Shown: one piece after another, positions 9,275 to 17,281 of the stretch
How positions within the stretch are numbered: position 1 is the stretch's first letter
Layout of the letters: every line of letters starts with the position of its first letter
The notes under the pieces: model-generated
What the model was told of the DNA's origin: nothing
The model's database searches: none
Seen by the model: only the letters and a program-made list of their open reading frames with translations
Position numbers and translations under genes: made by a program
From: Mucilaginibacter ginkgonis
GTDB lineage: Bacteria > Bacteroidota > Bacteroidia > Sphingobacteriales > Sphingobacteriaceae
Reading direction: 5' to 3'
Assembly (NCBI RefSeq): GCF_009754905.2
Contig: NZ_CP066775.1
Coordinates: 3,348,001-3,412,000 of the forward strand
Length of the DNA stretch: 64,000 nt

Positions 9275-10339
9275 TTAACTGTTAAGGCCGGGGATATTAG
9301 GAAATGGCAGTTGTGGTTTAATTTTTTCTAAAGTGAAACTAAAAGTAGAGCCAATTCCTTCAGTACTTCTAACACTTATAGTTTGCTCATGCGCCTCGAT
9401 AATGTGTTTTACGATTGCCAAACCGAGACCGGAGCCGCCAATATCGCGTGAACGGCTCGCGTCAGTACGGTAAAATCTTTCGAACAAACGCGGCAGGTTT
9501 TTTTCCTCAATTCCATTACCATCGTCAGTTATCTCTACCAGCACCTGGTCATGTAGTTGAAACAGGCTAACAGCCGTAGTGCCGCCAGGTTTGCCGTACT
9601 TAAATGAGTTGTCAATAAGATTCACCAGCACCTGGTTGATCTTGGATTTATCCGCATTTACCCAGGTGGCATCGTCATATTTTTGCTTGAACACGAGCTT
9701 GATATCATGTTTCTGAGCCTTCAATTCCAAACTTTCAAAAACCTCTTTTATCAGGTCATTTATTTTAAACCGGGTAAAGTTGATAGGTATCTCTCCGGAT
9801 TCGAGCTTAGATATTTCATCCAGTTCTTTGATTAGCTGAGATAACCGGTCGACATTCTTTGCTGCTTTTCGCAGAAACTGGCGCGTCATGTCCAGATCTT
9901 CCAAGTCGTCGTCTTCTATGGCTTCTATGTAACCCTGAATGGCAAAAAGCGGCGTCTTAAACTCGTGCGAGATGTTTGATAGAAACTCGCGGCGATATTT
10001 CTCCTGGCCACGCAAAACGTCTATCTCGCTTTTTTTTTGAACCGCCCACTCTTGAACTTCTTTTTCTACATCATTTATCGGGTCGGCACTGGTGCCTTCT
10101 CCTAGCGCGTCGCGCAGATCGCGGCCGAGTTTGAGGTTATGTATGAGCTTGTATATCAGCTTGATCTTTGAGTAAACGTATTTTTCAATTAAGTAATAAA
10201 ATACAACGAAACTGCTGATAAACGTTACGCCAAAAGCGATAGATAAATCGTACCAGCTATGTTTGAAATAGTAATTAACGCACGACACCGTGATAGCCAC
10301 AGCCAGCGCGTTAATGAATATGAGCACCCTGAATTTCAT
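9275..10339 (-). CDS. Sensor histidine kinase, two-TM, no partner regulator nearby
   Basis: Two transmembrane helices (about 4-24 and 33-56) are separated by a very short loop, so there is almost no periplasmic sensor domain. The kinase core is complete: H-box SHEFKTPL with His125, N-box with Asn244 (NLIDNSFKYG), G1 DDGNG at 272-276, F-box ERFYR and G2 GGSGLGL at 301-307. It should autophosphorylate on His125 and pass phosphate to a response regulator, but none is encoded beside it. It sits 9 bp after the methyltransferase gene and 46 bp before the DUF47-PiT pair, so a PhoR-like phosphate role is possible but inferred only from position. Confidence 0.9.
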   Translation of the reverse strand: MKFRVLIFINALAVAITVSCVNYYFKHSWYDLSIAFGVTFISSFVVFYYLIEKYVYSKIKLIYKLIHNLKLGRDLRDALGEGTSADPINDVEKEVQEWAVQKKSEIDVLRGQEKYRREFLSNISHEFKTPLFAIQGYIEAIEDDDLEDLDMTRQFLRKAAKNVDRLSQLIKELDEISKLESGEIPINFTRFKINDLIKEVFESLELKAQKHDIKLVFKQKYDDATWVNADKSKINQVLVNLIDNSFKYGKPGGTTAVSLFQLHDQVLVEITDDGNGIEEKNLPRLFERFYRTDASRSRDIGGSGLGLAIVKHIIEAHEQTISVRSTEGIGSTFSFTLEKIKPQLPFPNIPGLNS

Positions 10340-10348
10340 GCTTTAAAT

Positions 10349-11062
10349 TTAGCTTTTATAAATAACGATCTGCCACCTGAATGGCCACAACCAGCGCAGG
10401 CTGTAATTTTTGATTCCTGCACGATTTAACAGATCGACCAACTCCCTGCGCTTAAAACTTTTCTTTACTGACAGAGGACCGTCTATCCTCACCATTTTGT
10501 TGCTTGTAAACAGACGGGTTATAGCGATCACTGCATAATATAAAACCCTGTGCCGGTGCAGATCATTGATGATAACCGCCTTCTTGGCAGCAAACTTCAT
10601 CCCGGTAACCAACTTTATCCACTCATCATTTGTAAAGTGATGGCTAAACAAATTACAGATCACGTAATCGCAAATTGCTTCGTTAAACTCATCAACAAGT
10701 ACATCTGCCAGCCGGTAGCTTATATTGTTGTAAGTAACAGACTGCTGCTGCGCAAACTTAATAGCAGCGGGCGCTGCATCGATGCCCTGCAACTTTATGT
10801 TTATGTTATTTTTTTGTGCCCAATCTGCAATAGCTATCAGCATATCCCCGCCTCCGCAGCCCCAATCGGCAATGACGTCGCCATTTTGTAAAGGAACTTT
10901 CTTTAACGCCTTAATGATCGCCTTATGGCCGCCAAATAATTTGTTCATTTGACCAAGGCCTTGCAACACAGGGTCGATCTCTGCCGAAGGCAGCCCGAAA
11001 TCGTCCATTACTTCTTTTTCTACCGACCGGTGTGTTAGATTGACCATATTGGTATTAAACAA
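10349..11062 (-). CDS. Class I SAM-dependent methyltransferase of the type III PKS cluster
   Basis: This 237-residue protein has a Rossmann-type methyltransferase core: motif I VIADWGCGGGDMLIAIADW, motif II LQGIDAAPAAIKFAQ, and CDYVICNLFSHHFTNDEWIKL around motif IV. The family includes UbiE/COQ5-like and O-methyltransferases. It starts inside the 3' end of the FAD oxidoreductase gene (8-bp overlap), which places it firmly in the polyketide operon, where O- or C-methylation of the phenolic product is the natural role. The C-terminal ~60 residues (KMVRIDGPLSVKKSFKRRELVDLL...) are a helical cap common in this subgroup. Confidence 0.85.
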   Translation of the reverse strand: MFNTNMVNLTHRSVEKEVMDDFGLPSAEIDPVLQGLGQMNKLFGGHKAIIKALKKVPLQNGDVIADWGCGGGDMLIAIADWAQKNNINIKLQGIDAAPAAIKFAQQQSVTYNNISYRLADVLVDEFNEAICDYVICNLFSHHFTNDEWIKLVTGMKFAAKKAVIINDLHRHRVLYYAVIAITRLFTSNKMVRIDGPLSVKKSFKRRELVDLLNRAGIKNYSLRWLWPFRWQIVIYKS

Positions 11063-12179
11063 ACGGTTGCCCGTGTGTTTTACCGATGATATAACGCGTC
11101 AAAGGCGGCAGCGCGTTCAGTACATTTAAGGTGATAGCAGTCATGCGGTTATTGCCAAATAGTTTCTGCAACTGCCGGCCAGTCCATAACCTTTTAGCAA
11201 ATTGCTCATCCCAGGCTTTAAGGTATTCGGTTTCAATTGACTTTCGTGCCAGGTCTGTGAAATTGTTTTTGCGATGATGTTTGATGATGATCTCTGATAA
11301 GATCTTTGCAGAATGGATGGCCATGGTCATGCCGTTGCCGCAAAGCGGAGCTATCATACCTGCGGTGTCGCCGCTCATTAAAATATGACCGTCGAGCGGC
11401 GACTTTTTCTGAAACGATATCTCGTTGATCACTTCTGGCTTATCAAGCAGAAAATCAGCATGGTCAAATATCTCCTTTAGGTAAGGATTTTTAAGGATTA
11501 CGTTCTGTTCTAAAGCCGGCAGCGAACCATACTTGCGCAGGTCATCACGGTGGGCTAGGTAACACATACAATGACGGTCTTCCTCTATCTTGCTTATACC
11601 GCAATAGCCGTTATGGTAATTGTTCAATTGGATAAGATCATCCGGAAAATCGACCTTAACATGAAACTTCACGGCAAGGTATGGGCTGCGTTTGTAAAAA
11701 AACTTGCGCTGAAGTTTTTGATCCAGGTTTGAGCGTTTGCCGAACGCGCCGATCACCAAAGGTGAGGTTAACGTTTGGCCGGGAACGGTTACCTCAAAGG
11801 TGCCTTGATTAAACTCTATATTTTCGACGCGCGTTCCTGTTAAGAAATTTACTCCGGCGGCTTTTGCTTTTTCATACAGGAAATTGTCGAAACGGTAACG
11901 GCTCAAGCCGAAACCGCCAAGGTCTAACTTCTGGCTTAGCTTTGTGCCTGATACCGCCGTAACCTCAAGTTTTTTAATTGAAGATGCACCCAAAGCGTGT
12001 ACATCAATATCCATCGAGTAAAAAAAAGACAAAACTTCATTAGAGATATATTCGCCGCAAACACGGTTAAAGGGATAAGATTTCCGCTCAATGAGGGTTA
12101 CAACAAGGCCGGCACGGTTCAGCAAAATAGCGTTAAATAAACCCGCCAATCCACCGCCGACAATGATAACATCTGCCAT
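11055..12179 (-). CDS. FAD-dependent oxidoreductase (geranylgeranyl-reductase/monooxygenase type)
   Basis: The 374-residue flavoprotein opens with a Rossmann FAD motif (VIIVGGGLAGLFNAILL, glycines at 8-13) and a conserved PFNRVCGEYISNEVL stretch typical of the geranylgeranyl reductase-like branch. It contains the second FAD motif LMSGDTAGMIAPLCGNGM. Such enzymes hydroxylate aromatic rings or reduce isoprenoid chains. Downstream of a type III polyketide synthase, in the same order as flavoprotein hydroxylases in actinobacterial phenolic-lipid operons, ring oxidation to a quinone is plausible; prenyl-chain reduction is the alternative. It lies 3 bp from the synthase gene. Confidence 0.85.
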   Translation of the reverse strand: MADVIIVGGGLAGLFNAILLNRAGLVVTLIERKSYPFNRVCGEYISNEVLSFFYSMDIDVHALGASSIKKLEVTAVSGTKLSQKLDLGGFGLSRYRFDNFLYEKAKAAGVNFLTGTRVENIEFNQGTFEVTVPGQTLTSPLVIGAFGKRSNLDQKLQRKFFYKRSPYLAVKFHVKVDFPDDLIQLNNYHNGYCGISKIEEDRHCMCYLAHRDDLRKYGSLPALEQNVILKNPYLKEIFDHADFLLDKPEVINEISFQKKSPLDGHILMSGDTAGMIAPLCGNGMTMAIHSAKILSEIIIKHHRKNNFTDLARKSIETEYLKAWDEQFAKRLWTGRQLQKLFGNNRMTAITLNVLNALPPLTRYIIGKTHGQPFV

Positions 12180-12182
12180 TGT

Positions 12183-13286
12183 TTAGCGCTTTTGTAAAAC
12201 CATGCCCTCGACAGTGAGACCGGGGCCGAAAGCATAGCTAAGAACCTTTCCCGCTTTTACAAACGGTTTGGTTAGCATCTCTTTAAGTACGAAAAGGATT
12301 GTGGCCGACGACATGTTTCCATAATTGCGCAACACTTCATAGGCGGCTGCATTACTTTCTTCGGGCAGATTAAGTGCTTCTTCAACGGCCTCTAATATTT
12401 TTTTTCCGCCGGGATGAATAGCCCAGGAAGTAATATCAGCATAAGTTAAACCGACATGCGCAAGCAGGTTATTAGTAATTGTGCCAATATGCTTTTTGAT
12501 TTGCTTAGATACTTTTGAGGTAAGGCGCATCTCAAAACCGGTGTTGCCCACATACCAGCCCATCTCGGCGCTCGCTTCGGGCAAAAACTCGGTGTAAAAA
12601 CTTTCCAGTTCAAGTACCAATCCTTCCGACAAATCACTATTTTGAACTAATGCCGCAGCGGCGCCATCAGAAAACAAAGAGTTGGCCACCCAATTATCCA
12701 ATGTATTAACCTTCTGAAAATGAAGCGTACAAAGCTCAACGCTTACCAGGAGTACCTTTGCTTGTGGATTGGCGCGGCAAATATAGTCTGCAGTTTTAAG
12801 CCCGTTTACAGCGCCATAGCAACCCATAAAGTTAATGCAGGTACGCTCGGTATGTCGGTTCAATCCTAATTTTTCAACCAGATCTATGTCCAGCCCCGGG
12901 GCGTACATGCCTGTACAGCTTACCGTAATAAGGTGTGTGATTTCTTTATAAATGTCTTTACTGTAATTTGCCAGGCAGTCTGCAACAGCTGCTGCCGCAA
13001 TATTTATTGCTTCGCGCTGATATAATTGCAACCTTTTATCGGTCGACACAAATGGCTCTAAGGCTTCGTTCTTTTCAAAAAAGGTGAAGTCGCTTACATC
13101 TGTAAAAGCAAAGTCGGGGATGACAGAGTAGCGGGTGTCTATGCCCGCATGATCATAGATGGACTGTAAGCGCGCACGGTTTGTATCGTCAAGGCCAAAA
13201 GCATTCGCCATAAAACCGAACACATCTTGCTGCTTAAGCTTATTTTTAGGATTTGCTGTTCCAATTGCGCTTATGCAGCTGCTCAT
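12183..13286 (-). CDS. Type III polyketide synthase (chalcone/alkylresorcinol-synthase family)
   Basis: This 367-residue thiolase-fold enzyme has the full catalytic triad of type III synthases: Cys156 in FMGCYGAVNG, His291 in AIHPGGKK and Asn324 in NYGNMSSATI. The GPGLTVE loop near the C-terminus (residues 354-360) is also present. It extends an acyl starter with malonyl-CoA in the cytosol and cyclises the product to a pyrone, resorcinol or related ring. Neighbouring methyltransferase and flavoprotein genes overlap or nearly touch it. The starter unit and ring type cannot be read from the sequence. Confidence 0.93.
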   Translation of the reverse strand: MSSCISAIGTANPKNKLKQQDVFGFMANAFGLDDTNRARLQSIYDHAGIDTRYSVIPDFAFTDVSDFTFFEKNEALEPFVSTDKRLQLYQREAINIAAAAVADCLANYSKDIYKEITHLITVSCTGMYAPGLDIDLVEKLGLNRHTERTCINFMGCYGAVNGLKTADYICRANPQAKVLLVSVELCTLHFQKVNTLDNWVANSLFSDGAAAALVQNSDLSEGLVLELESFYTEFLPEASAEMGWYVGNTGFEMRLTSKVSKQIKKHIGTITNNLLAHVGLTYADITSWAIHPGGKKILEAVEEALNLPEESNAAAYEVLRNYGNMSSATILFVLKEMLTKPFVKAGKVLSYAFGPGLTVEGMVLQKR

Positions 13287-13291
13287 GTTTT

Positions 13292-13822
13292 TTATTTACT
13301 CGTTTCTGCGGTTATGTCAACCTTGGCTTCATTGGCCAGCATCATGCTGCTGCCGCCAACACCAAAGTCTTTGCGGTTTAGCGTAAAGCTGCCTTTAAAA
13401 ACACCTGTTTTGCTACCGTCTGTATAAGAGAATGCAACTTCAACAGGTTTTGTTTTGTCTTTAATAGTTACGTTAAAAATGCCGGTATAGTTGCCGCCGC
13501 CTTTACTTTTAAACGAAACGGATTTCATGGTGATCTTTGGATATTTAGCTACATCGAAATAATCCTCGCTTTTAAGATGGTTATCGCGCATTGTATTGTC
13601 AGAATTAATACTGGTAGCGTCTATACTGGCCTCTATGCTGCTAGTGCTTAAATGCTTTTCATCGAAATTGATATCGGCTTTTAACCCGCTGAAATTTCCA
13701 TGGGTGTTAATTCCCATATTTTTGATCTCATAGGTGACAGTCGATTTAGTTACTGTTTGTTTAACTTGAGCTAAAGATGCTGCGGCAATGAATATGATCG
13801 CAATAAAAAAGTATTTTTTCAT
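13292..13822 (-). CDS. YceI family periplasmic isoprenoid-binding-type protein
   Basis: A signal peptide (MKKYFFIAIIFIAAASLAQ) precedes a ~157-residue lipocalin-like beta-barrel of the YceI family (MGINTHGNFSGLKADINFD, HLKSEDYFDVAKYPKITMKS, LNRKDFGVG). YceI proteins bind polyisoprenoids or isoprenoid quinones in a central tunnel. It is the first gene of the polyketide operon (5 bp before the synthase) and faces a UbiA-type prenyltransferase, which suggests a carrier or chaperone for a lipid product. The family call is firm; the ligand is inferred. Confidence 0.9.
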   Translation of the reverse strand: MKKYFFIAIIFIAAASLAQVKQTVTKSTVTYEIKNMGINTHGNFSGLKADINFDEKHLSTSSIEASIDATSINSDNTMRDNHLKSEDYFDVAKYPKITMKSVSFKSKGGGNYTGIFNVTIKDKTKPVEVAFSYTDGSKTGVFKGSFTLNRKDFGVGGSSMMLANEAKVDITAETSK

Positions 13823-13838
13823 GTTGTAGGATTGGCTT

Positions 13839-13846
13839 CAAACTTA
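13839..13846 (-). promoter_or_regulatory. Probable -7 box for the YceI-polyketide synthase operon
   Basis: On the minus strand this reads TAAGTTTG, an exact TAnnTTTG match, 16 bp upstream of the YceI start codon at 13822. A -33 TTTG is not obvious, and the leader would be very short. Confidence 0.45.
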
Positions 13847-13882
13847 ATAAATAATTGACGGAAGTATTGTTACTTTAGTTTA

Positions 13883-14776
13883 ATGGTGCTGAAACATTTA
13901 TTGCCCAGCAGGTCGGCTATCGCGCATTTACGTTTTGTGTTTTCGCTTTTTTTAATGCCGGTATTCTGTTTCGCGCTTAGCCAGGTTCCGCAGTTTGATG
14001 CGTTTAAAGCCATTCTCATTTTCTTTATCTGGCACGCGCTGGCATTCCCTGCAAGCAATGGTTACAACAGTTATTTTGACCGCGATGAACAAAGTATAGG
14101 TCTGTTAGAAAAGCCGCCCAAAGTAGATATCAGCCTATATTATTTTTCCATCTTTATTGAAGTACTGGCTTTTGGATTAAGTTTTCTGGTTAGTGTTGAG
14201 TTTGCTTTCGCCGTATTATTCTATGGCATCACGTCGAAGTTATATAGCCACCCGGCAACCAGGTTAAAGAAATATCCCATTGTGAGTTTTCTTACGGTAT
14301 TTATTTTTCAGGGGTGCTTCATTTATTGGAGCACCTTTGCCGCTTTGGCCGGGACCAGTGTTTTTAGCGGGTGGAATGCCCACTTTATAATAGCCGGCGC
14401 GATATGTTCTTGCCTGATCGGTGCATCATACCCGCTAACGCAGGTTTATCAGCATGATGAAGACAGCCGCCGCGGCGACCTAACCATCAGCATATTATTA
14501 GGATATAAAGGTTCGTTCATGTTCTCGGGGGCGCTGTTCGCTACCGCGATATTGCTTACATATTTATACTGGCGCGAAGTATCGTTAATGCCGTTGTATT
14601 GCTTTTTAATCTGTTCTGCACCAATTTTTGTTTATTTCAATTACTGGTTTTACAAGGTGGGTAAATCAACATCGAACGCAAATTTTAAATACGCGATGCG
14701 CATGAATTTTATCAGCGCGGGATGTATGCTCCTCTACTTTGGGGGGCTTATGGCCATCAGGTTAACAAGTAATTAA
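13883..14776 (+). CDS. UbiA family prenyltransferase
   Basis: This 297-residue protein has about eight hydrophobic helices and both Asp-rich motifs of the UbiA superfamily: NSYFDRDE (Asn62, Asp66, Asp68) and YQHDEDSRRGD (Asp192, Asp194, Asp199) followed by LTISILLG. These bind the Mg-diphosphate of the isoprenoid donor. Members attach prenyl chains to aromatic or other acceptors in the inner membrane. The gene is divergent from YceI across 60 bp and so shares a control region with the polyketide operon. Prenylation of the polyketide phenol is the attractive role; it is not the standard MenA/UbiA by context. Confidence 0.85.
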   Translation: MVLKHLLPSRSAIAHLRFVFSLFLMPVFCFALSQVPQFDAFKAILIFFIWHALAFPASNGYNSYFDRDEQSIGLLEKPPKVDISLYYFSIFIEVLAFGLSFLVSVEFAFAVLFYGITSKLYSHPATRLKKYPIVSFLTVFIFQGCFIYWSTFAALAGTSVFSGWNAHFIIAGAICSCLIGASYPLTQVYQHDEDSRRGDLTISILLGYKGSFMFSGALFATAILLTYLYWREVSLMPLYCFLICSAPIFVYFNYWFYKVGKSTSNANFKYAMRMNFISAGCMLLYFGGLMAIRLTSN

Positions 14777-14789
14777 CTACATTTATTAC

Positions 14790-15932
14790 ATGACCGAACT
14801 GCAGCGACTTTTATTGGCTTGCGACGAGCAACTAAAGCAAGGGCGGCAATGTGCGCTGGCTACAGTTGTGCAGGTAGAGGGTTCGGCCTATCGCAGGCCG
14901 GGTGCGCGTATGCTTATCACAGATACGGGCCAGCTTACGGGCACCATAAGCGGTGGTTGCCTGGAAGGCGATGCCCGCCGCAGGGCGCTGAAGGTAATGC
15001 AGCAAGGCAAGCCCGAAATTGTAATTTATGACAGCCTTGACCTGGACGATGACCTGGAACAAGGCGCCCAGCTAGGCTGCCAGGGGCTAGTACATGTGCT
15101 TATAGAGCCCGTTGAAACCGGTGATAAAGCAATGGAGTTGCTTCGGGTCGCTGCAGACGCGAATGAGCCGGCAGTGTTGACAACTTTCTTAAAGCGCCAG
15201 CAGCCGGAGGATAATTCAGGGGCGGTAATGCTTGTTACCGCAGGTGCAATCTTTACACAAAGCGAACTGAATAAGCAATTAGAAGCACTGCTAACTATTG
15301 AAGCAAGGCAGGCACTCGCCCGCGGGCAATCTGTAGTGCAAAGCCTTTCAATAGATGGAGAAGAAATAGAGATTTTCTTTGAAAATCTTAAACCGGCTCC
15401 ACAGCTAACCATTTACGGTGCGGGTAATGACGTGCAGCCATTATTGAAGCTTGCTGTAAACTTAGGCTGGAAAGTGAATATCGTTGATGGCCGGGCAAAC
15501 CTGGTCACACCTGAGCGATTTCCGGGCGCAGCCAATTTACGCTGTGTCAAAGTGGGTGAGTTAGAACAGGGAGTTGATAGCTTCGGTTTCGCTGTATTGA
15601 TGAGCCATAATTACATTTATGACCTTGCCGTTTTAAAAGCACTCATCAATAAGCCTTCAGTTCAATACATCGGAATATTAGGGCCTAAGAAGAAGAAGGA
15701 CAGAATGCTTGACGATTTGCACAACGAAGGCCATATCATTCCTTCCGGGTTTGTCGATAAGGTATTTGGCCCGGTTGGTTTAAATATAGGCGCAGAGGCT
15801 GCTGAGGAAATAGCAGTCGCGATTATGGCGGAGTTGGTAACAATAAGAAACGGGCACCCGGCAGGCTTTCTCCGCGATTTAGACGGCCCTATCCACAAGC
15901 CGGAATCGGTTATAGCTTATGCAGCCAGATAA
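14790..15932 (+). CDS. XdhC/CoxI family molybdoenzyme maturation protein
   Basis: This 380-residue protein has the N-terminal XdhC_CoxI domain (ALATVVQVEGSAYRRPGARM, GTISGGCLEGD) and the C-terminal Rossmann XdhC_C domain (LTIYGAGNDVQPLLKLA, YIGILGPKKKKDRML). XdhC binds molybdenum cofactor, helps its sulfuration and inserts it into xanthine-dehydrogenase-type enzymes. It starts 13 bp after the prenyltransferase and overlaps the next gene by 14 bp. No molybdenum hydroxylase is encoded in the window, so the client enzyme must lie elsewhere. Confidence 0.92.
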   Translation: MTELQRLLLACDEQLKQGRQCALATVVQVEGSAYRRPGARMLITDTGQLTGTISGGCLEGDARRRALKVMQQGKPEIVIYDSLDLDDDLEQGAQLGCQGLVHVLIEPVETGDKAMELLRVAADANEPAVLTTFLKRQQPEDNSGAVMLVTAGAIFTQSELNKQLEALLTIEARQALARGQSVVQSLSIDGEEIEIFFENLKPAPQLTIYGAGNDVQPLLKLAVNLGWKVNIVDGRANLVTPERFPGAANLRCVKVGELEQGVDSFGFAVLMSHNYIYDLAVLKALINKPSVQYIGILGPKKKKDRMLDDLHNEGHIIPSGFVDKVFGPVGLNIGAEAAEEIAVAIMAELVTIRNGHPAGFLRDLDGPIHKPESVIAYAAR

Positions 15933-16518
15933 CTTCACCATAGTCATCCTGGCGGCAGGTAACTCGTCCCGATTGGGAAAGCCAAAGCAATTGCTTACGT
16001 ACAATAACACGATACTTATTGGTCACGAAGTCCAAACCGCGGCAGATAGCGGCTGCAATGAGGTTGTGGTGGTAACGGGTGCCAATCATGATCAAGTGGC
16101 AACGGCGATCTCGTCAGAAGATGTGGTTGTAGTTGAAAATAGGAACTGGCAAACTGGGATGGCGTCATCTGTAAAAGCAGGGGTTGAATTTGCAATGGAA
16201 GGTCAATCGAAAGGTGTTTTGATAATGCTCTGCGACCAGCCCCTCATCACATCAGACCACCTAAAGAAGCTTGCCTCGACGTTTACCACAAACCCGGACA
16301 AAATAGTGGCAACACAATATGAGTCGGTCAAAGGTGTTCCTGCACTATTCCCGGAACGTTACTTTGATAAGCTCACGACATTGCGCGGCGATCAGGGCGC
16401 AAGGCAATTAATCGCTGATAATGGAGAGGACGTCATCGCGATAGCTTTTGAAGGCGCGGCTTTAGACATAGATACCGAAAGCGACTATCGTCAACTCATC
16501 AATCTTACTTCATCTTAG
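15919..16518 (+). CDS. MocA-like molybdenum cofactor cytidylyltransferase (NTP transferase)
   Basis: This 199-residue GT-A-like nucleotidyltransferase has the N-terminal loop LAAGNSSRLGKPKQLL, which binds the nucleotide triphosphate, then MLCDQPLITSDHL, whose Asp coordinates Mg, and a C-terminal DIDTESDYRQL. This pattern is that of MocA/MobA-like enzymes that convert Mo-molybdopterin to its CMP form for xanthine dehydrogenases. The 14-bp overlap with the XdhC gene supports a shared role. Specificity for CTP is inferred from context. Confidence 0.85.
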   Translation: MQPDNFTIVILAAGNSSRLGKPKQLLTYNNTILIGHEVQTAADSGCNEVVVVTGANHDQVATAISSEDVVVVENRNWQTGMASSVKAGVEFAMEGQSKGVLIMLCDQPLITSDHLKKLASTFTTNPDKIVATQYESVKGVPALFPERYFDKLTTLRGDQGARQLIADNGEDVIAIAFEGAALDIDTESDYRQLINLTSS

Positions 16519-17215
16519 CAGCATATTTAATTCCACCCAGCAAATGGCCAAGAAAGAGCGGGTCGCTGTAAGATTCGTCGGTGTGGCCTAAGGCGGTGTA
16601 AAATGCACGGCCGCCATCGTAATTGTGGTACCAGCTCATAGGATGAAACTTGCCATTTGTGCCACCGGTGTAGGTCGACTCATCTATGGTGATCAGCACA
16701 TGCAAGTCAGGCTGAATGTCTTTAAAGTTATATAACTCATCAAACCGTTGCCAATGCTCGGGCAGGTTTTTTGTGGCGATGAAATTCCGGTCAGTAATGT
16801 GAAACGTTGCGTTCTGCTGGTTTGGGTGACTGGTGAAGTATGCGCCAACAAGTTTGCCATACCATGGCCAGCCGTACTCCGTGTCTGAAGCGGCGTGCAC
16901 ACCTACATAACCATGTCCGTTGCGAATGTATACCTCAAACGCGACCTGCTGCGTATCGTTCAGTACGTCGCCCGTAGTGTTTAAAAATATAACTGCATCA
17001 TACTTTTTAAGATAGTCGGCAGTAAAAAGATCAGCGCTGGTCGTGGTATCAACAGAGAAATTATTCTCACGGCCTAATTTATAGATTGCTTCTATACCTG
17101 CCGGTATCGAGGCATGGTGAAAACCTTTCGTCTTGCTGAACACCAATACGGAAGTCGCGTATGAAGTGCCGATTAAGCAGATCAGAAGCGCGCCTACAAA
17201 AATGCACCTTTTCAT
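16505..17215 (-). CDS. Secreted ThuA domain protein
   Basis: A signal peptide (MKRCIFVGALLICLIGTSYA) precedes a ThuA fold, related to class I glutamine amidotransferases: VLVFSKTKGFHHASIPAGIEAI, YDAVIFLNTTGDVLN, GYVGVHAASDTEYGWPWYGKLVGAYF, and HPMSWYHNYDGGRAFYTALGHT. ThuA-like proteins are linked to disaccharide/keto-sugar use, with no settled reaction. Its 3' end overlaps the convergent MocA-like gene by 14 bp. The next gene upstream encodes a TIM-barrel sugar isomerase-like protein, a frequent neighbour, though a terminator separates them. Confidence 0.88.
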   Translation of the reverse strand: MKRCIFVGALLICLIGTSYATSVLVFSKTKGFHHASIPAGIEAIYKLGRENNFSVDTTTSADLFTADYLKKYDAVIFLNTTGDVLNDTQQVAFEVYIRNGHGYVGVHAASDTEYGWPWYGKLVGAYFTSHPNQQNATFHITDRNFIATKNLPEHWQRFDELYNFKDIQPDLHVLITIDESTYTGGTNGKFHPMSWYHNYDGGRAFYTALGHTDESYSDPLFLGHLLGGIKYAAKMK

Positions 17216-17240
17216 AATGGTGGGTTTGTTTGGAAAATCA

Positions 17241-17267
17241 AAAAGCCCCTCTGTTTGAGAGGGGCTT
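17241..17267 (-). terminator. Rho-independent terminator of the TIM-barrel gene
   Basis: A 9-bp stem (AAGCCCCTC at 17243-17251, GAGGGGCTT at 17259-17267) with a 7-nt loop; on the minus strand it runs into a T-run. It lies just after the TIM-barrel gene and before the ThuA gene. Confidence 0.85.
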
Positions 17268-17281
17268 AAGCAAGAGGCATT

